From NCBI GenBank assembly GCA_016934895.1, contig JAFGRZ010000204.1, positions 1 through 22,280 of the forward strand: a stretch of 22,280 bases of DNA, written 5' to 3'. Shown piece by piece: positions 1 through 8,000 of this stretch. Below the pieces are notes generated by a model that was given only the letters and a program-made list of their open reading frames with translations, made no database searches and was not told the origin of the DNA. The number at the start of each line of letters is the position of its first letter. The first letter of the stretch is position 1. A program made the translations under genes and the position numbers. Origin of the DNA: Candidatus Aminicenantota bacterium. GTDB taxonomy: Bacteria > Acidobacteriota > Aminicenantia > Aminicenantales > UBA8522.

Positions 1-1
1 C

Positions 2-625
2 AAGCGGGTCAACGAACGGATCAAGGCCGATCCGGAGAGCCTGGAGAAGATCCATAAATTCATGGACGAGGAAAAGATCGCCTATCAGGGGGATGTGAAG
101 GTCCGGCACCTTCTGGAATTGCTCCGAGATGATATCCGCTTCGAAACCATCGGCCAGAAGGTCAAAAAACCCCTTCACGGTCTCAAAGTGGCCAGTTATT
201 ACGGTTGCCTCCTCGTCCGCCCCAAAGAGATCGGCCTGGACGACATGGAGAACCCGACCGTCCTCGACGACCTGGCGGTCGTCCTCGGGGCGGAAGCGGT
301 CGATTTTCCCTATAAGACGGAATGTTGCGGGGCCTATCAGACGGTCGACAAACCGGAGAATGTCGTTGAGCGGACCTACAGTATTCTGACGTCCGCCCAG
401 AACCGCGGCGCCGAGGTGGTCTCGGTCAGCTGCCCCCTCTGTGCTTTCAACCTGGATTTCCGACAAAAGCAAACGGCCGAGAAGTATTCCGGATTCAAGG
501 GTCTCCCGATCCTCTATTTCACCCAGCTTCTGGCCCTTGCCTTGGGCTGCGAAGAGAAAGACCTTCGTCTTGATCTCCACTATGTGAATCCCAGGCCGCT
601 TCTTCAAGAAAAGGGCCTGATCTGA
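2..625 (+). CDS. hdrB: Heterodisulfide reductase subunit B-like protein (HdrB), 5'-truncated
   Basis: The reading frame is open to the left edge, so the gene starts upstream; the internal ATG at 62 is not the true start because the 20 preceding codons read as typical HdrB sequence. Counted from that ATG, the cysteines are C49, C88-C89, C124 and C127. This C-X38-CC-X34-C-X2-C pattern is the CCG (cysteine-rich) motif that holds the noncubane [4Fe-4S] cluster in the HdrB family. Only one CCG repeat is visible; HdrB normally has two, so the first should lie upstream. Known role: HdrB is the catalytic or electron-accepting subunit of HdrABC, reducing a disulfide or another high-potential acceptor in the cytoplasm. 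In a bacterium the acceptor is unknown. The next gene starts 7 bases after the stop. Confidence 0.9.
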   Translation, partial: KRVNERIKADPESLEKIHKFMDEEKIAYQGDVKVRHLLELLRDDIRFETIGQKVKKPLHGLKVASYYGCLLVRPKEIGLDDMENPTVLDDLAVVLGAEAVDFPYKTECCGAYQTVDKPENVVERTYSILTSAQNRGAEVVSVSCPLCAFNLDFRQKQTAEKYSGFKGLPILYFTQLLALALGCEEKDLRLDLHYVNPRPLLQEKGLI

Positions 626-632
626 GGGAATC

Positions 633-911
633 ATGACCATCCGTTTCGGCAATCTCAGACCCAAAAAAGGCAATATCCATATCAACAAAGAAAGGTGCAA
701 GGGCTGCGGCTTTTGCGTCGAATTCTGTCCCCGCGATGTTCTCGAGCTCTCCGAGGAGTTCAACAAGAAAGGCTACCACCCGCCCCGCGTGGTCAAGGCG
801 GACGAATGCATCTATTGTCAGCTTTGCGAAGCCATCTGCCCGGAGTTCGCGATATTCGTCACTCTCAAGAAAGAGGAGGAAAAAGGTGAGGAAAGTGAAA
901 GCAGACCCTAA
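633..911 (+). CDS. korD: 2-oxoacid:ferredoxin oxidoreductase delta subunit (two-cluster ferredoxin)
   Basis: This 92-residue protein has two CX2CX2CX3C motifs, at C22-C32 and C59-C69, each binding one [4Fe-4S] cluster. A GAGGGAA ribosome-binding site precedes the ATG. Small dicluster ferredoxins of this kind are the delta subunit of four-subunit 2-oxoglutarate or branched-chain 2-oxoacid:ferredoxin oxidoreductases. They pass electrons from the thiamine-pyrophosphate (TPP) site to external ferredoxin. The alpha, beta and gamma genes follow directly, which supports the assignment. The charged C-terminal tail (about residues 79-92, rich in Glu and Lys) overlaps the start of korA by 26 bases. Substrate specificity (2-oxoglutarate or another 2-oxoacid) cannot be read from this subunit. 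Confidence 0.9.
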   Translation: MTIRFGNLRPKKGNIHINKERCKGCGFCVEFCPRDVLELSEEFNKKGYHPPRVVKADECIYCQLCEAICPEFAIFVTLKKEEEKGEESESRP

Positions 912-2052
912 GGGCGTTCTGACCGGCGCTCATTATCTCGACGGCGATTTTGCCATCGCCGAGGGCGGCCTGGCCGCCGGCTGCCGCTTTTTCGCCGGAT
1001 ATCCGATCACCCCCTCCACGGAAACGGCTGAGCGCTTCTCCGAGCGGATCCCCTTCGTCGGAGGAATCTTCATCCAGATGGAGGACGAAATCGCCTCGAT
1101 CACCGCGTTGATCGGCGCTTCCTGGGGAGGCCAGAAAGTCATGACGGTCACCTCGGGACCCGGTTTTTCTCTGATGCAGGAGAACATCGGACTGGCGGTC
1201 ATGATGGAGACTCCCCTTGTCATCGCCAACGTCCAGAGAGGGGGCCCGTCCACCGGGCTTCCGACCCTCACCGGACAGAGCGATATGATGCAGGCCAAAT
1301 TCGGTTCCCACGGAGACTATGAAATCATCGCTCTCTCCCCCGATTCACCCCAAGAGTGTTTCGACCTGACCATCAAAGCGTTCAACCTGGCCGAAACCTT
1401 CCGGGTTCCCGTTTTTGTCATGACCGACGAATGCGTGGGCCACATGCACGAGAAAGTGATCATCCCGCCGGCCGACGAAATCGAAATCATCGAGCGGAAG
1501 TGGTATCAAGGGCCGAAGGACAAATACCTCCCCTACAAGCCGGACAAGGACCTTGTCCCTTTCATGGTCAAGGCGGGCGACGGCTACCGTTTTCACACCA
1601 CCGGACTGACCCATGACGAGCGCGGCTATCCGGTGCTCAATGCCGAGGTCCAGGACTGGTGCGTTCATCATCTCGTCGACAAAATCCGGAAGAACGCCCA
1701 TAAGATCATTGAGCTGCAGGAAGACCAGATCGACAATGCCGAGGTCGTGGTCGTTTCTTACGGAATCACCTCCAGGGTGGCTATCAGGGCAGTCCAGCTC
1801 GCCCGCAAAGCCGGCATCAAGGTGGGAACGATGCGGATGATCACCGTCTGGCCGTTCCCCGAAAAAAGGATCAAAGAGCTGGCCGGAAAAATCAAAGCCT
1901 TCGTCGTCCCGGAGATCAACCTGGGCCAGATCGGACGCGAGGTCGAGCGTTGCGCTTTCGGCCAAGCGCCGGTTATCGGCGTCACTCATTGTGGGGGTTG
2001 GGTCCACGATCCCGAAGATATATTGAAAGCCATTAAGGAGGCCGTCCGATGA
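886..2052 (+). CDS. korA: 2-oxoacid:ferredoxin oxidoreductase alpha subunit
   Basis: This is the pyrimidine-domain subunit of a TPP-dependent 2-oxoacid:ferredoxin oxidoreductase, which interconverts a 2-oxoacid plus CoA with acyl-CoA, CO2 and reduced ferredoxin. Visible signatures are FFAGYPITPSTE near residue 35, TSGPGFSLM, and the QRGGPSTGLPT segment typical of KorA/VorA alpha chains. The frame is open back to an ATG at 736, but that upstream part is the shadow of the ferredoxin gene. I chose GTG 886 because AGGAGG lies 6 bases upstream (874-879) and the product is then 388 residues, close to the usual length. GTG 895 is a possible alternative. The stop overlaps korB by 4 bases. 2-Oxoglutarate is the likeliest substrate by family resemblance; other 2-oxoacids are not excluded. 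Confidence 0.92.
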   Translation: MRKVKADPKGVLTGAHYLDGDFAIAEGGLAAGCRFFAGYPITPSTETAERFSERIPFVGGIFIQMEDEIASITALIGASWGGQKVMTVTSGPGFSLMQENIGLAVMMETPLVIANVQRGGPSTGLPTLTGQSDMMQAKFGSHGDYEIIALSPDSPQECFDLTIKAFNLAETFRVPVFVMTDECVGHMHEKVIIPPADEIEIIERKWYQGPKDKYLPYKPDKDLVPFMVKAGDGYRFHTTGLTHDERGYPVLNAEVQDWCVHHLVDKIRKNAHKIIELQEDQIDNAEVVVVSYGITSRVAIRAVQLARKAGIKVGTMRMITVWPFPEKRIKELAGKIKAFVVPEINLGQIGREVERCAFGQAPVIGVTHCGGWVHDPEDILKAIKEAVR

Positions 2053-2918
2053 GCCGCGAGGAACTCGCCGAAGAAAAAAACCCGATGGAGGATTTCCTCC
2101 GAATGGATCGGATTCCGCACATCTGGTGCCCGGGTTGCGGAATCGGCACCGTGGTCACTTCGTTCGCCGATGCCCTTAAAAAAAGTGAACTCGACCTCGA
2201 CAAGGTCGCCGTTGTCTCCGGCATCGGTTGCACGGGGCGGGTGGCGGGCTATGTCAAGTTCGACTCCTTCCACACCACCCACGGCCGGGCCATCCCCTTC
2301 GCCACCGGGCTCAAGTTGGCCAATCCGGAGCTCAAGGTCGTGGTCTTCAGCGGCGATGGGGATATCGTCGGGATCGGCGGAAACCATCTCATTCACGCCG
2401 CCCGACGGAACATGGACATCGTGGTCATCTGCGTCAACAACTTCAACTACGCCATGACAGGAGGACAGGTGGCCGCCACCTCTCCGATGGGTGCCAATCT
2501 TTCTACTGCGCCCTACGGGAATTTCGAATACCCGTTCAACCTGCCCTACTTAGTCGAAACCTGCGGCGCCACCTACGTGGCCCGCTGGACGTCGCTCCAT
2601 ATCCGGAGAGTCACGAAATCCATCCAGGAGGCTCTGGCCAAGCGGGGATTCTCTTTTATCGAGGTCATCACCCCCTGTGTCACGCTCTATGCCCGGAGGA
2701 ACAGGCTGGGGGACGGCCTGAACTTGCTCAAGTACTATTATGATCAATCCGAAATTCAGCACGGTGCCGACACGCGCACCGTCGGCATCGACTATCAGGG
2801 CAAGCTCATCGTCGGCAAGTTCGTGGACAAGGAAAAGCCAACATTTCTTGACGGCATGAACACCCATCTCCAGAAGGTCCTGGGCGAAAAATATGTCCCC
2901 TACGGAGTGAAACCATGA
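2049..2918 (+). CDS. korB: 2-oxoacid:ferredoxin oxidoreductase beta subunit (TPP-binding)
   Basis: This 289-residue subunit carries the TPP diphosphate and metal site and a proximal [4Fe-4S] cluster. The TPP motif starts at GDGD (102-105) and closes at NN (130-131), followed by YAMTGGQ. C27 and C30 in WCPGC, C61 in GCTGR and C210 in TPC match the four cluster ligands known in oxoacid:ferredoxin oxidoreductase beta chains. The ATG overlaps the korA stop in an ATGA, implying translational coupling, and the korC start overlaps its stop in the same way. With KorA it forms the catalytic unit in the cytoplasm. The family assignment is secure; the exact 2-oxoacid is not. Confidence 0.93.
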   Translation: MSREELAEEKNPMEDFLRMDRIPHIWCPGCGIGTVVTSFADALKKSELDLDKVAVVSGIGCTGRVAGYVKFDSFHTTHGRAIPFATGLKLANPELKVVVFSGDGDIVGIGGNHLIHAARRNMDIVVICVNNFNYAMTGGQVAATSPMGANLSTAPYGNFEYPFNLPYLVETCGATYVARWTSLHIRRVTKSIQEALAKRGFSFIEVITPCVTLYARRNRLGDGLNLLKYYYDQSEIQHGADTRTVGIDYQGKLIVGKFVDKEKPTFLDGMNTHLQKVLGEKYVPYGVKP

Positions 2919-3547
2919 GCGAGATCCGTTTTTCGGGTTACGGCGGCCAGGGAATTATCCGCTGCGGTTTGATCACCGGCAAGGCCGTTTCTCTCTTTGA
3001 CAACAAGTTCGGAACCATGACCCAGAGCTTCGGACCGGAAGCGAGAGGAAGCGCCTGCAGTTCCCAGTTGGTGATCTCGGATGAGCGCGTCCTTTATCCC
3101 TACATCACCCGGCCGGAAATTCTCGTTTCCATGTCTCAGGACGCCTACGAGAAATACGAGCCGGATCTCCGCGGCGACGGAACGCTCATCTATGACACCG
3201 ACCTGGTGAAACCCAAGCCCGTGCGGGACGAGATCAAGTATTTTGGCGTTCCTTCGACCCGCTTCGCCGAGGAGATGGGCAACCGCATCTTCGGCAACCT
3301 GGTCATGCTGGGTTTCTTCACCGCCATCACCAAGTTGGTCAGCCCGGAAGCGATGAAGAAGGCCCTCCCCGGCCTGGTCCCCAAGAGATTTCTTGAGCTC
3401 AATATCAGGGCTTTTGATAAGGGCTATGACTATGGGATCGAGCTGTTAGCCAAGGAAAAGGAAAAACCTCCCGCAATGATCAAGCCGGACGAAAAGCCGC
3501 CGGTCTCCAAACCCAAGAAGAGAGCTCCCCGAAAGGCAAAATCATGA
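2915..3547 (+). CDS. korC: 2-oxoacid:ferredoxin oxidoreductase gamma subunit
   Basis: The gamma domain is recognised by FSGYGGQGI at residues 6-14 and by QSFGPEARGSACSS at 38-50, both standard for this subunit, which contributes to CoA binding and assembly in this enzyme family. The protein is 210 residues. The family core ends near residue 180 and is followed by a roughly 30-residue Lys/Pro-rich tail ending PKKRAPRKAKS. A similar basic motif starts the [2Fe-2S]/HdrC-like protein encoded at 8847 in the same operon. The gene overlaps korB and hdrA by 4 bases at each end, so korA, B, C and hdrA look translationally coupled. Confidence 0.9.
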   Translation: MSEIRFSGYGGQGIIRCGLITGKAVSLFDNKFGTMTQSFGPEARGSACSSQLVISDERVLYPYITRPEILVSMSQDAYEKYEPDLRGDGTLIYDTDLVKPKPVRDEIKYFGVPSTRFAEEMGNRIFGNLVMLGFFTAITKLVSPEAMKKALPGLVPKRFLELNIRAFDKGYDYGIELLAKEKEKPPAMIKPDEKPPVSKPKKRAPRKAKS

Positions 3548-5493
3548 AACGGACCGGAGTCTTTGTCTGCCACTGCGGCATCAACATCGCCGGCACGGTG
3601 GATGTGAAGAAGGTTGCCGAGGAGCTGGCCAAACACCCGGGGGTGGTCCACTCCGAGGACTATGTCTATATGTGCTCGGACCCCGGCCAGAACCTGATCG
3701 AGCAGGCGATCAAGGAGAAAAAACTGGACAGCATCGTCGTCGCCTGCTGCTCTCCCAACCTCCATGAAACGACCTTCCGCAACGCCGCCAACCGCGCCGG
3801 GATCAACAGTTTCCGCTGCGAGATCGCCAATATCCGCGAACAATGCAGCTGGGTTCATAAGGACAAGCCCCGGGCCACCCGGAAGGCCACCAAAATCGCT
3901 CATTCCGCGGTCGAAAAGGTCCGCCAGAACGAATCGCTGGAACCCCTAAGCGTTCCTGTGACCCGGAGGGCCCTCGTCGTCGGCGGAGGGATTTCCGGCA
4001 TTCAGGCCGCTCTCGACCTGGCCAACAGCGGTTTCGAAGTGATCCTGGTCGAGCGAAGCCCCTCCATCGGCGGCCACATGATCCAGCTGTCGGAGACTTT
4101 CCCCACCCTCGACTGCTCTCAGTGTATTCTGACACCCAAAATGGTCGAGGTGTCCAAGCATCCCAAGATCAAGCTGATGACCTATAGCGAGGTTCAGGAC
4201 GTCACCGGCTATGTCGGCAACTTCAAGGTCAAGATCTTGAAGAAACCCACCTATGTCGATCCGGCCAAGTGCACGCTATGCGACGAATGCACCAAGGTCT
4301 GCCCGATTGTCGTGCCCAACGAGTTCGACCTCGGTCTGACGGGAAGGCGGGCCATCTATATCCCCTTCCCCCAGGCCATTCCGGCGTCCTATACTCTCGA
4401 CGACAAAAACTGTCCAGACATCTCCACCACCATCGCTTGCGGCAAGTGCGCCGATGTCTGCAAGCCCAAGGCCATCGATTACGACCAGAAGCCCGAGGTC
4501 ATCGAGGAAGAAGTGGGGGCCATCATCGTCGCCACCGGCTTTGACCTCTATGAGAAGGAAAATATGGCCGAATACGGCTTCGGCAAGTACCCCGACGTTC
4601 TCGACGGCCTCCAGTTCGAACGGCTCCTCTCCGCCTCCGGTCCCACCATGGGCAAGATCCTCCGGCCGTCCGATCACAAGGAGCCCAAAGAAGTCGTCTT
4701 CATCCAGTGTTCCGGATCGCGGGATCCGGAGAATCACTGTGCTTACTGCTCAAAGATCTGTTGCATGTACACGGCCAAACACGCCATGCTCTACAAGCAC
4801 CACGTTCATGACGGCCAGGCCTATGTCTTTTATATCGACATCCGCTCCGGCGGAAAAGGATATGAAGAATTCGTCCAGCGGACCGTCGAGGAAGATGGCG
4901 TTGTCTATCTCCGCGGCAAGGTCTCCAAGATCTTCGAAGACAAGGGCAAGATCGTCGTCTGGGGAATGGACACTTTGACCGGAAAGGCTATCGAGATCGA
5001 CGCCGACATGGTCGTTTTGGCCCAGGCCATGCGCCCTTCTAAGGGCGCCCAGGAACTGGCCAAGAAATTCAAGCTGGCCATGGACAAGGACGGATTTCTG
5101 GCCGAGGCCCATCCCAAGTTGAGGCCGGTGGAAAGCGTCACCTCCGGCATGTTTCTAGCCGGAGCTGCCCAGGCTCCCAAGGATATCCCCGAGGCCGTCG
5201 CCCAGGCCAGCGGCGCCGCCGCCAAAGCCGTGGTTATCCTTTCTCAGGAGAGATTGTTCCATGCGCCGACGGTGGCCAGGGTCACCAACAACCTCTGCAC
5301 GGGCTGCGGGATGTGTGTCGCGGTTTGTCCCTATGACGCTCTTTCCTTGAAAGACGGGAAGGCCGAGGTCAACGAGGTCCTCTGCGAGGGCTGCGGCACT
5401 TGCACGGCCACGTGCCTGCGGTCGGCCATCCAGGTCAAAAATCTCACTCAGCATCAGGTCGCCGAAATGATCGAAGCGTGTCTCGGAGGATAA
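3544..5493 (+). CDS. hdrA: HdrA, FAD-containing electron-bifurcating iron-sulfur subunit
   Basis: This is a full-length 649-residue HdrA. In order it has an N-terminal domain (VCHCGINIAG, residues 8-17), an FAD-binding GGGISG (147-152) and CSQC (191-194). These are followed by one [4Fe-4S] motif at C243/246/249/253, a second cysteine set at C290/299/302/306, and a Cys-rich segment at C389-C407. A C-terminal two-cluster ferredoxin insert lies at C585/588/591/595 and C614/617/620/624. In characterised MvhADG-HdrABC and Flx-HdrABC complexes this flavin splits electron pairs between ferredoxin and a high-potential acceptor. The gene sits between the kor genes and the flx-like genes, which places HdrA at the centre of the cluster. 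It overlaps korC by 4 bases; flxD begins 2 bases after its stop. Confidence 0.95.
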   Translation: MKRTGVFVCHCGINIAGTVDVKKVAEELAKHPGVVHSEDYVYMCSDPGQNLIEQAIKEKKLDSIVVACCSPNLHETTFRNAANRAGINSFRCEIANIREQCSWVHKDKPRATRKATKIAHSAVEKVRQNESLEPLSVPVTRRALVVGGGISGIQAALDLANSGFEVILVERSPSIGGHMIQLSETFPTLDCSQCILTPKMVEVSKHPKIKLMTYSEVQDVTGYVGNFKVKILKKPTYVDPAKCTLCDECTKVCPIVVPNEFDLGLTGRRAIYIPFPQAIPASYTLDDKNCPDISTTIACGKCADVCKPKAIDYDQKPEVIEEEVGAIIVATGFDLYEKENMAEYGFGKYPDVLDGLQFERLLSASGPTMGKILRPSDHKEPKEVVFIQCSGSRDPENHCAYCSKICCMYTAKHAMLYKHHVHDGQAYVFYIDIRSGGKGYEEFVQRTVEEDGVVYLRGKVSKIFEDKGKIVVWGMDTLTGKAIEIDADMVVLAQAMRPSKGAQELAKKFKLAMDKDGFLAEAHPKLRPVESVTSGMFLAGAAQAPKDIPEAVAQASGAAAKAVVILSQERLFHAPTVARVTNNLCTGCGMCVAVCPYDALSLKDGKAEVNEVLCEGCGTCTATCLRSAIQVKNLTQHQVAEMIEACLGG

Positions 5494-5495
5494 TC

Positions 5496-5918
5496 ATGGC
5501 CGAGGAGTTCGAACCCCGGATTGTCGCCTTTCTCTGCAAGTGGTGTTCCTCGGCCGGGAGCGACCTGGCCGGCGTCTCCCGGATGGAATACCCGCCCAAC
5601 GTCGTCCCTATTCAAGTGATGTGCTCCGGGAGCGTCTCTCCTCTCTATATTTTTTCGGCTTTCAACAAGGGCGCGGACGGGGTGCTCGTTTCCGGCTGCC
5701 ATCCCGGCGACTGCCATTATATCAAGGGCAACTATTACGCCCGGAGAAGATTGAACCTCGTCAAGCAACTCCTGGAATACATCGGCCTTGAACCGGAGCG
5801 GTTCCAGATGTCCTGGATTTCGGCCGCGGAAGGAACCAAATACACCCAGGTCATCAAAGACTTCGTCAAGGAACTGAAACCCCTGGGCCCCCAGTCCAAG
5901 CTGAGGAGAACTCCCTGA
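5496..5918 (+). CDS. flxD: MvhD/FlxD-type [2Fe-2S] electron-transfer subunit
   Basis: This 140-residue protein belongs to the MvhD/FlxD/FrhD-like delta family that connects an electron-input module to HdrA. The cysteines are C14 and C17 (CKWC), C43 (MCSGS), and C68 and C73 (GCHPGDC); four of them should hold one [2Fe-2S] cluster. I chose ATG 5496 over an in-frame upstream start at 5400. A CGGAGGA ribosome-binding site lies 5 bases before it, the upstream part would lie inside hdrA, and the resulting length fits the family. It is immediately followed by the flxC-like gene, overlapping by 1 base. No hydrogenase large or small subunit is adjacent, so electrons probably come from the Flx module and not from H2. 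Confidence 0.92.
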   Translation: MAEEFEPRIVAFLCKWCSSAGSDLAGVSRMEYPPNVVPIQVMCSGSVSPLYIFSAFNKGADGVLVSGCHPGDCHYIKGNYYARRRLNLVKQLLEYIGLEPERFQMSWISAAEGTKYTQVIKDFVKELKPLGPQSKLRRTP

Positions 5919-6949
5919 TGGCCAAGATCGACACTCTCAAAGAGGAAGCCAGGAAACTTCTCCAGGACGGCAAGGTGAAATACATCATCGGCTACGGCGC
6001 CGGCAGCAACGGCTGGCCGGCCGCCCCGCTCTTCATCAAGCAGCCGGAGGACGTGGACAAGCTCATCTGGGACCCCACTTGCATCCATAACCTTGTCCGT
6101 TTTCTGGTCGATGAAAAAAGGCGGAAGGGAAAGGAAAAGCCGCCCGACAAGAGGCCGGTGGGCATCTTCGTCAAGGGATGCGACAGCCGGGCCATCGTCG
6201 TTCTCCTCCAGGAGAAATTCATCGAGCGCGGCGACGTCTATATCCTGGGCATCTCCTGTGAGAAAGCGGGCGTTGTCGACGATGCCAAGCTGGCCAAAAA
6301 GCTGGCGGGGAAAAAGGTGATAACAATCGAAGTCGACGACGAGAACCGCTTCGTCCTCACGACCGCTGGCGGGAAGATCGAGGTTCCCGTCGAAGAACTG
6401 CTCGCCGAGAGATGCCTGGAATGCCGGGCCAATTTTCCCGTGATCTATGATGTTCTGAGCGGCGAAAAAACGAAGCGGGCGGTGGACAAGCCGTTCGGCT
6501 CAGTCGAAAAGATCGAGTCACTCCCGGTCGAGGAGCGGTGGGCCTTCTGGAAAGAGCAGATCGACAAGTGCATCCGCTGTTATGCCTGCCGGTCGGCCTG
6601 CCCGATGTGCTACTGCGACGAGTGCGTTGTCGACAGCATCCAACTGGCCGTCAGCGCCGACACCACGGCCGATGAGAAAGCCGGGCGGATCAAATGGATC
6701 CAGCGGTCGGCGGCCCCGTCCGAAAATATGATCTATCATCTCGTCCGGGCCATCCATCTCGGCGGCCGCTGCATCGATTGCGGCGAATGCGAACGCGTCT
6801 GCCCCCTCGACATCCCCCTCCGGCTCCTCAATAAGAAGTTGGAGAAGGAAGCCAAAGAGCTCTTTGATTATGAAGTCGGGTTCGACCCCGATCTTCCGGC
6901 CCTGATCTCCAGCTTCCGGGATGACGATCCTCAAGATTTTATCAGGTAG
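5918..6949 (+). CDS. flxC: FlxC-like iron-sulfur protein (F420-hydrogenase beta-like domain plus dicluster ferredoxin)
   Basis: This 343-residue cytoplasmic protein has an N-terminal half resembling the beta-subunit domain of F420-type hydrogenases and dehydrogenases (GIFVKGCDSR at 82-91, ISCEKAG near 112-118). The C-terminal half has CX2CX2CX3C at C218-C228, with extra cysteines C231, C233 and C236, and a second CX2CX2CX3C at C285-C295. C166 and C169 form a further CX2C pair. Its position between flxD-like and flxB-like genes matches the flxABCD sets that accompany hdrABC in sulfate reducers and other anaerobes, here in the order D-C-B-A. I infer that it relays electrons from the flavoprotein to FlxD. 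The letter assigned (C rather than B) is less certain than the family. Confidence 0.78.
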   Translation: MAKIDTLKEEARKLLQDGKVKYIIGYGAGSNGWPAAPLFIKQPEDVDKLIWDPTCIHNLVRFLVDEKRRKGKEKPPDKRPVGIFVKGCDSRAIVVLLQEKFIERGDVYILGISCEKAGVVDDAKLAKKLAGKKVITIEVDDENRFVLTTAGGKIEVPVEELLAERCLECRANFPVIYDVLSGEKTKRAVDKPFGSVEKIESLPVEERWAFWKEQIDKCIRCYACRSACPMCYCDECVVDSIQLAVSADTTADEKAGRIKWIQRSAAPSENMIYHLVRAIHLGGRCIDCGECERVCPLDIPLRLLNKKLEKEAKELFDYEVGFDPDLPALISSFRDDDPQDFIR

Positions 6950-6953
6950 AATA

Positions 6954-8000
6954 ATGGAAAAAACGCTTGCCAAGAAGGACTTTCCCCAATGGGTCAAGAA
7001 ACTGACGTCCTGGAAAATCTACCTCCCCAAAAAAGACGCCGGGGGCCGCTGGAACTACGCGGAAGCAGACGGGGAGGACGTTTTGGAAACCCGGCAGGCC
7101 ACTCTTCCTCCCAAGACGATCCTTTTTCCCCAGAACGAGATCCTTCTTGAATTTTCCAAATCGCGCAAAGGCAATGCGGAAACCCTGGAGGTGAAAGAGG
7201 TGCTCCCTCCGGCCGAGCCAACCGTTGTCTTCGGAGTGCGGCCTTGTGAAGCGAAGGCCGCCTGGTTGCTCGACGAAGTCTTTGCGAGCGAACCCAGGGA
7301 CATATACTACTGGATGCGTCGCGAGAATACGACGCTCGTCGGTCTGGCCTGCACCCCTCCCCCATCGGACAATTGCTTTTGCACCTCGGTGGAAGGCTCT
7401 CCTCATGCCGAGGAGGGATCAGACATCTTGCTGACGGACCTCGGCGACAAGTACTATGTCCGCTCATTGACCGCAAAGGGAGAAGCGCTTATCAACGCCG
7501 CCAAGGGCCTCTTCGAGGAAGCGAAGCCGGAAGATAGGAAGAAAGTAAAGGCCGTCCATACCGAGTCGGAGAAAAAGATCCAGCGCGAATTGAAAGGGGC
7601 CAGGGCGGTCTCGGAGAAACTCAAGACGATGTTCGACTCCCCTTTCTGGGATGAGGAAGCGATGAGCTGCCTGCGCTGCGGCATTTGTACCTACATCTGC
7701 CCTTCCTGCCACTGTTTCGATATCAACGATGAGATCATCGACACCACTCCCCTCCGGGGAAAAAGGGTCCGCACCTGGGACACCTGTCAATTCCCCGATT
7801 TCACCATGCACTCTTCAGGACACAACCCCCGGCCCGACAAGGCCTCGAGGCTGCGGCAACGGCTGCTCCACAAATTCCAGTATTTCGTCCAGGTCTACGA
7901 CAAGTTCATGTGCGTGGGCTGCGGCCGCTGCATCACCATGTGTCCCGTGGGGATCGATATCATCAAAGTCCTGGAAAAGGTGAGGGACCATGGAGCCTAA
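6954..8000 (+). CDS. flxB: FlxB-like, sulfhydrogenase beta-type 4Fe-4S protein
   Basis: The N-terminal domain carries FGVRPCEAKA (93-102) and CFC (141-143), features shared with the HydB/sulfhydrogenase beta family. The C-terminal part has two [4Fe-4S] motifs, C239/242/245/249 and C320/323/326/330. C252, C254 and C278 between them could hold an additional cluster. I chose ATG 6954 over the in-frame ATG at 6921, which lies inside the preceding gene. The 348-residue product begins 4 bases after that gene's stop. Its own 3' end overlaps flxA by 11 bases. In HydGB-type sulfhydrogenases and Flx systems this subunit is paired with an FAD/NAD(P)-binding protein, which is exactly the next gene. Confidence 0.82.
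   Translation: MEKTLAKKDFPQWVKKLTSWKIYLPKKDAGGRWNYAEADGEDVLETRQATLPPKTILFPQNEILLEFSKSRKGNAETLEVKEVLPPAEPTVVFGVRPCEAKAAWLLDEVFASEPRDIYYWMRRENTTLVGLACTPPPSDNCFCTSVEGSPHAEEGSDILLTDLGDKYYVRSLTAKGEALINAAKGLFEEAKPEDRKKVKAVHTESEKKIQRELKGARAVSEKLKTMFDSPFWDEEAMSCLRCGICTYICPSCHCFDINDEIIDTTPLRGKRVRTWDTCQFPDFTMHSSGHNPRPDKASRLRQRLLHKFQYFVQVYDKFMCVGCGRCITMCPVGIDIIKVLEKVRDHGA

Noticed and set aside
736..885. Upstream part of the frame that contains korA, starting at an ATG at 736.
   Set aside because: It lies out of frame inside the ferredoxin gene, encodes Ser/Arg/Thr-rich shadow sequence, and would make KorA about 50 residues too long.
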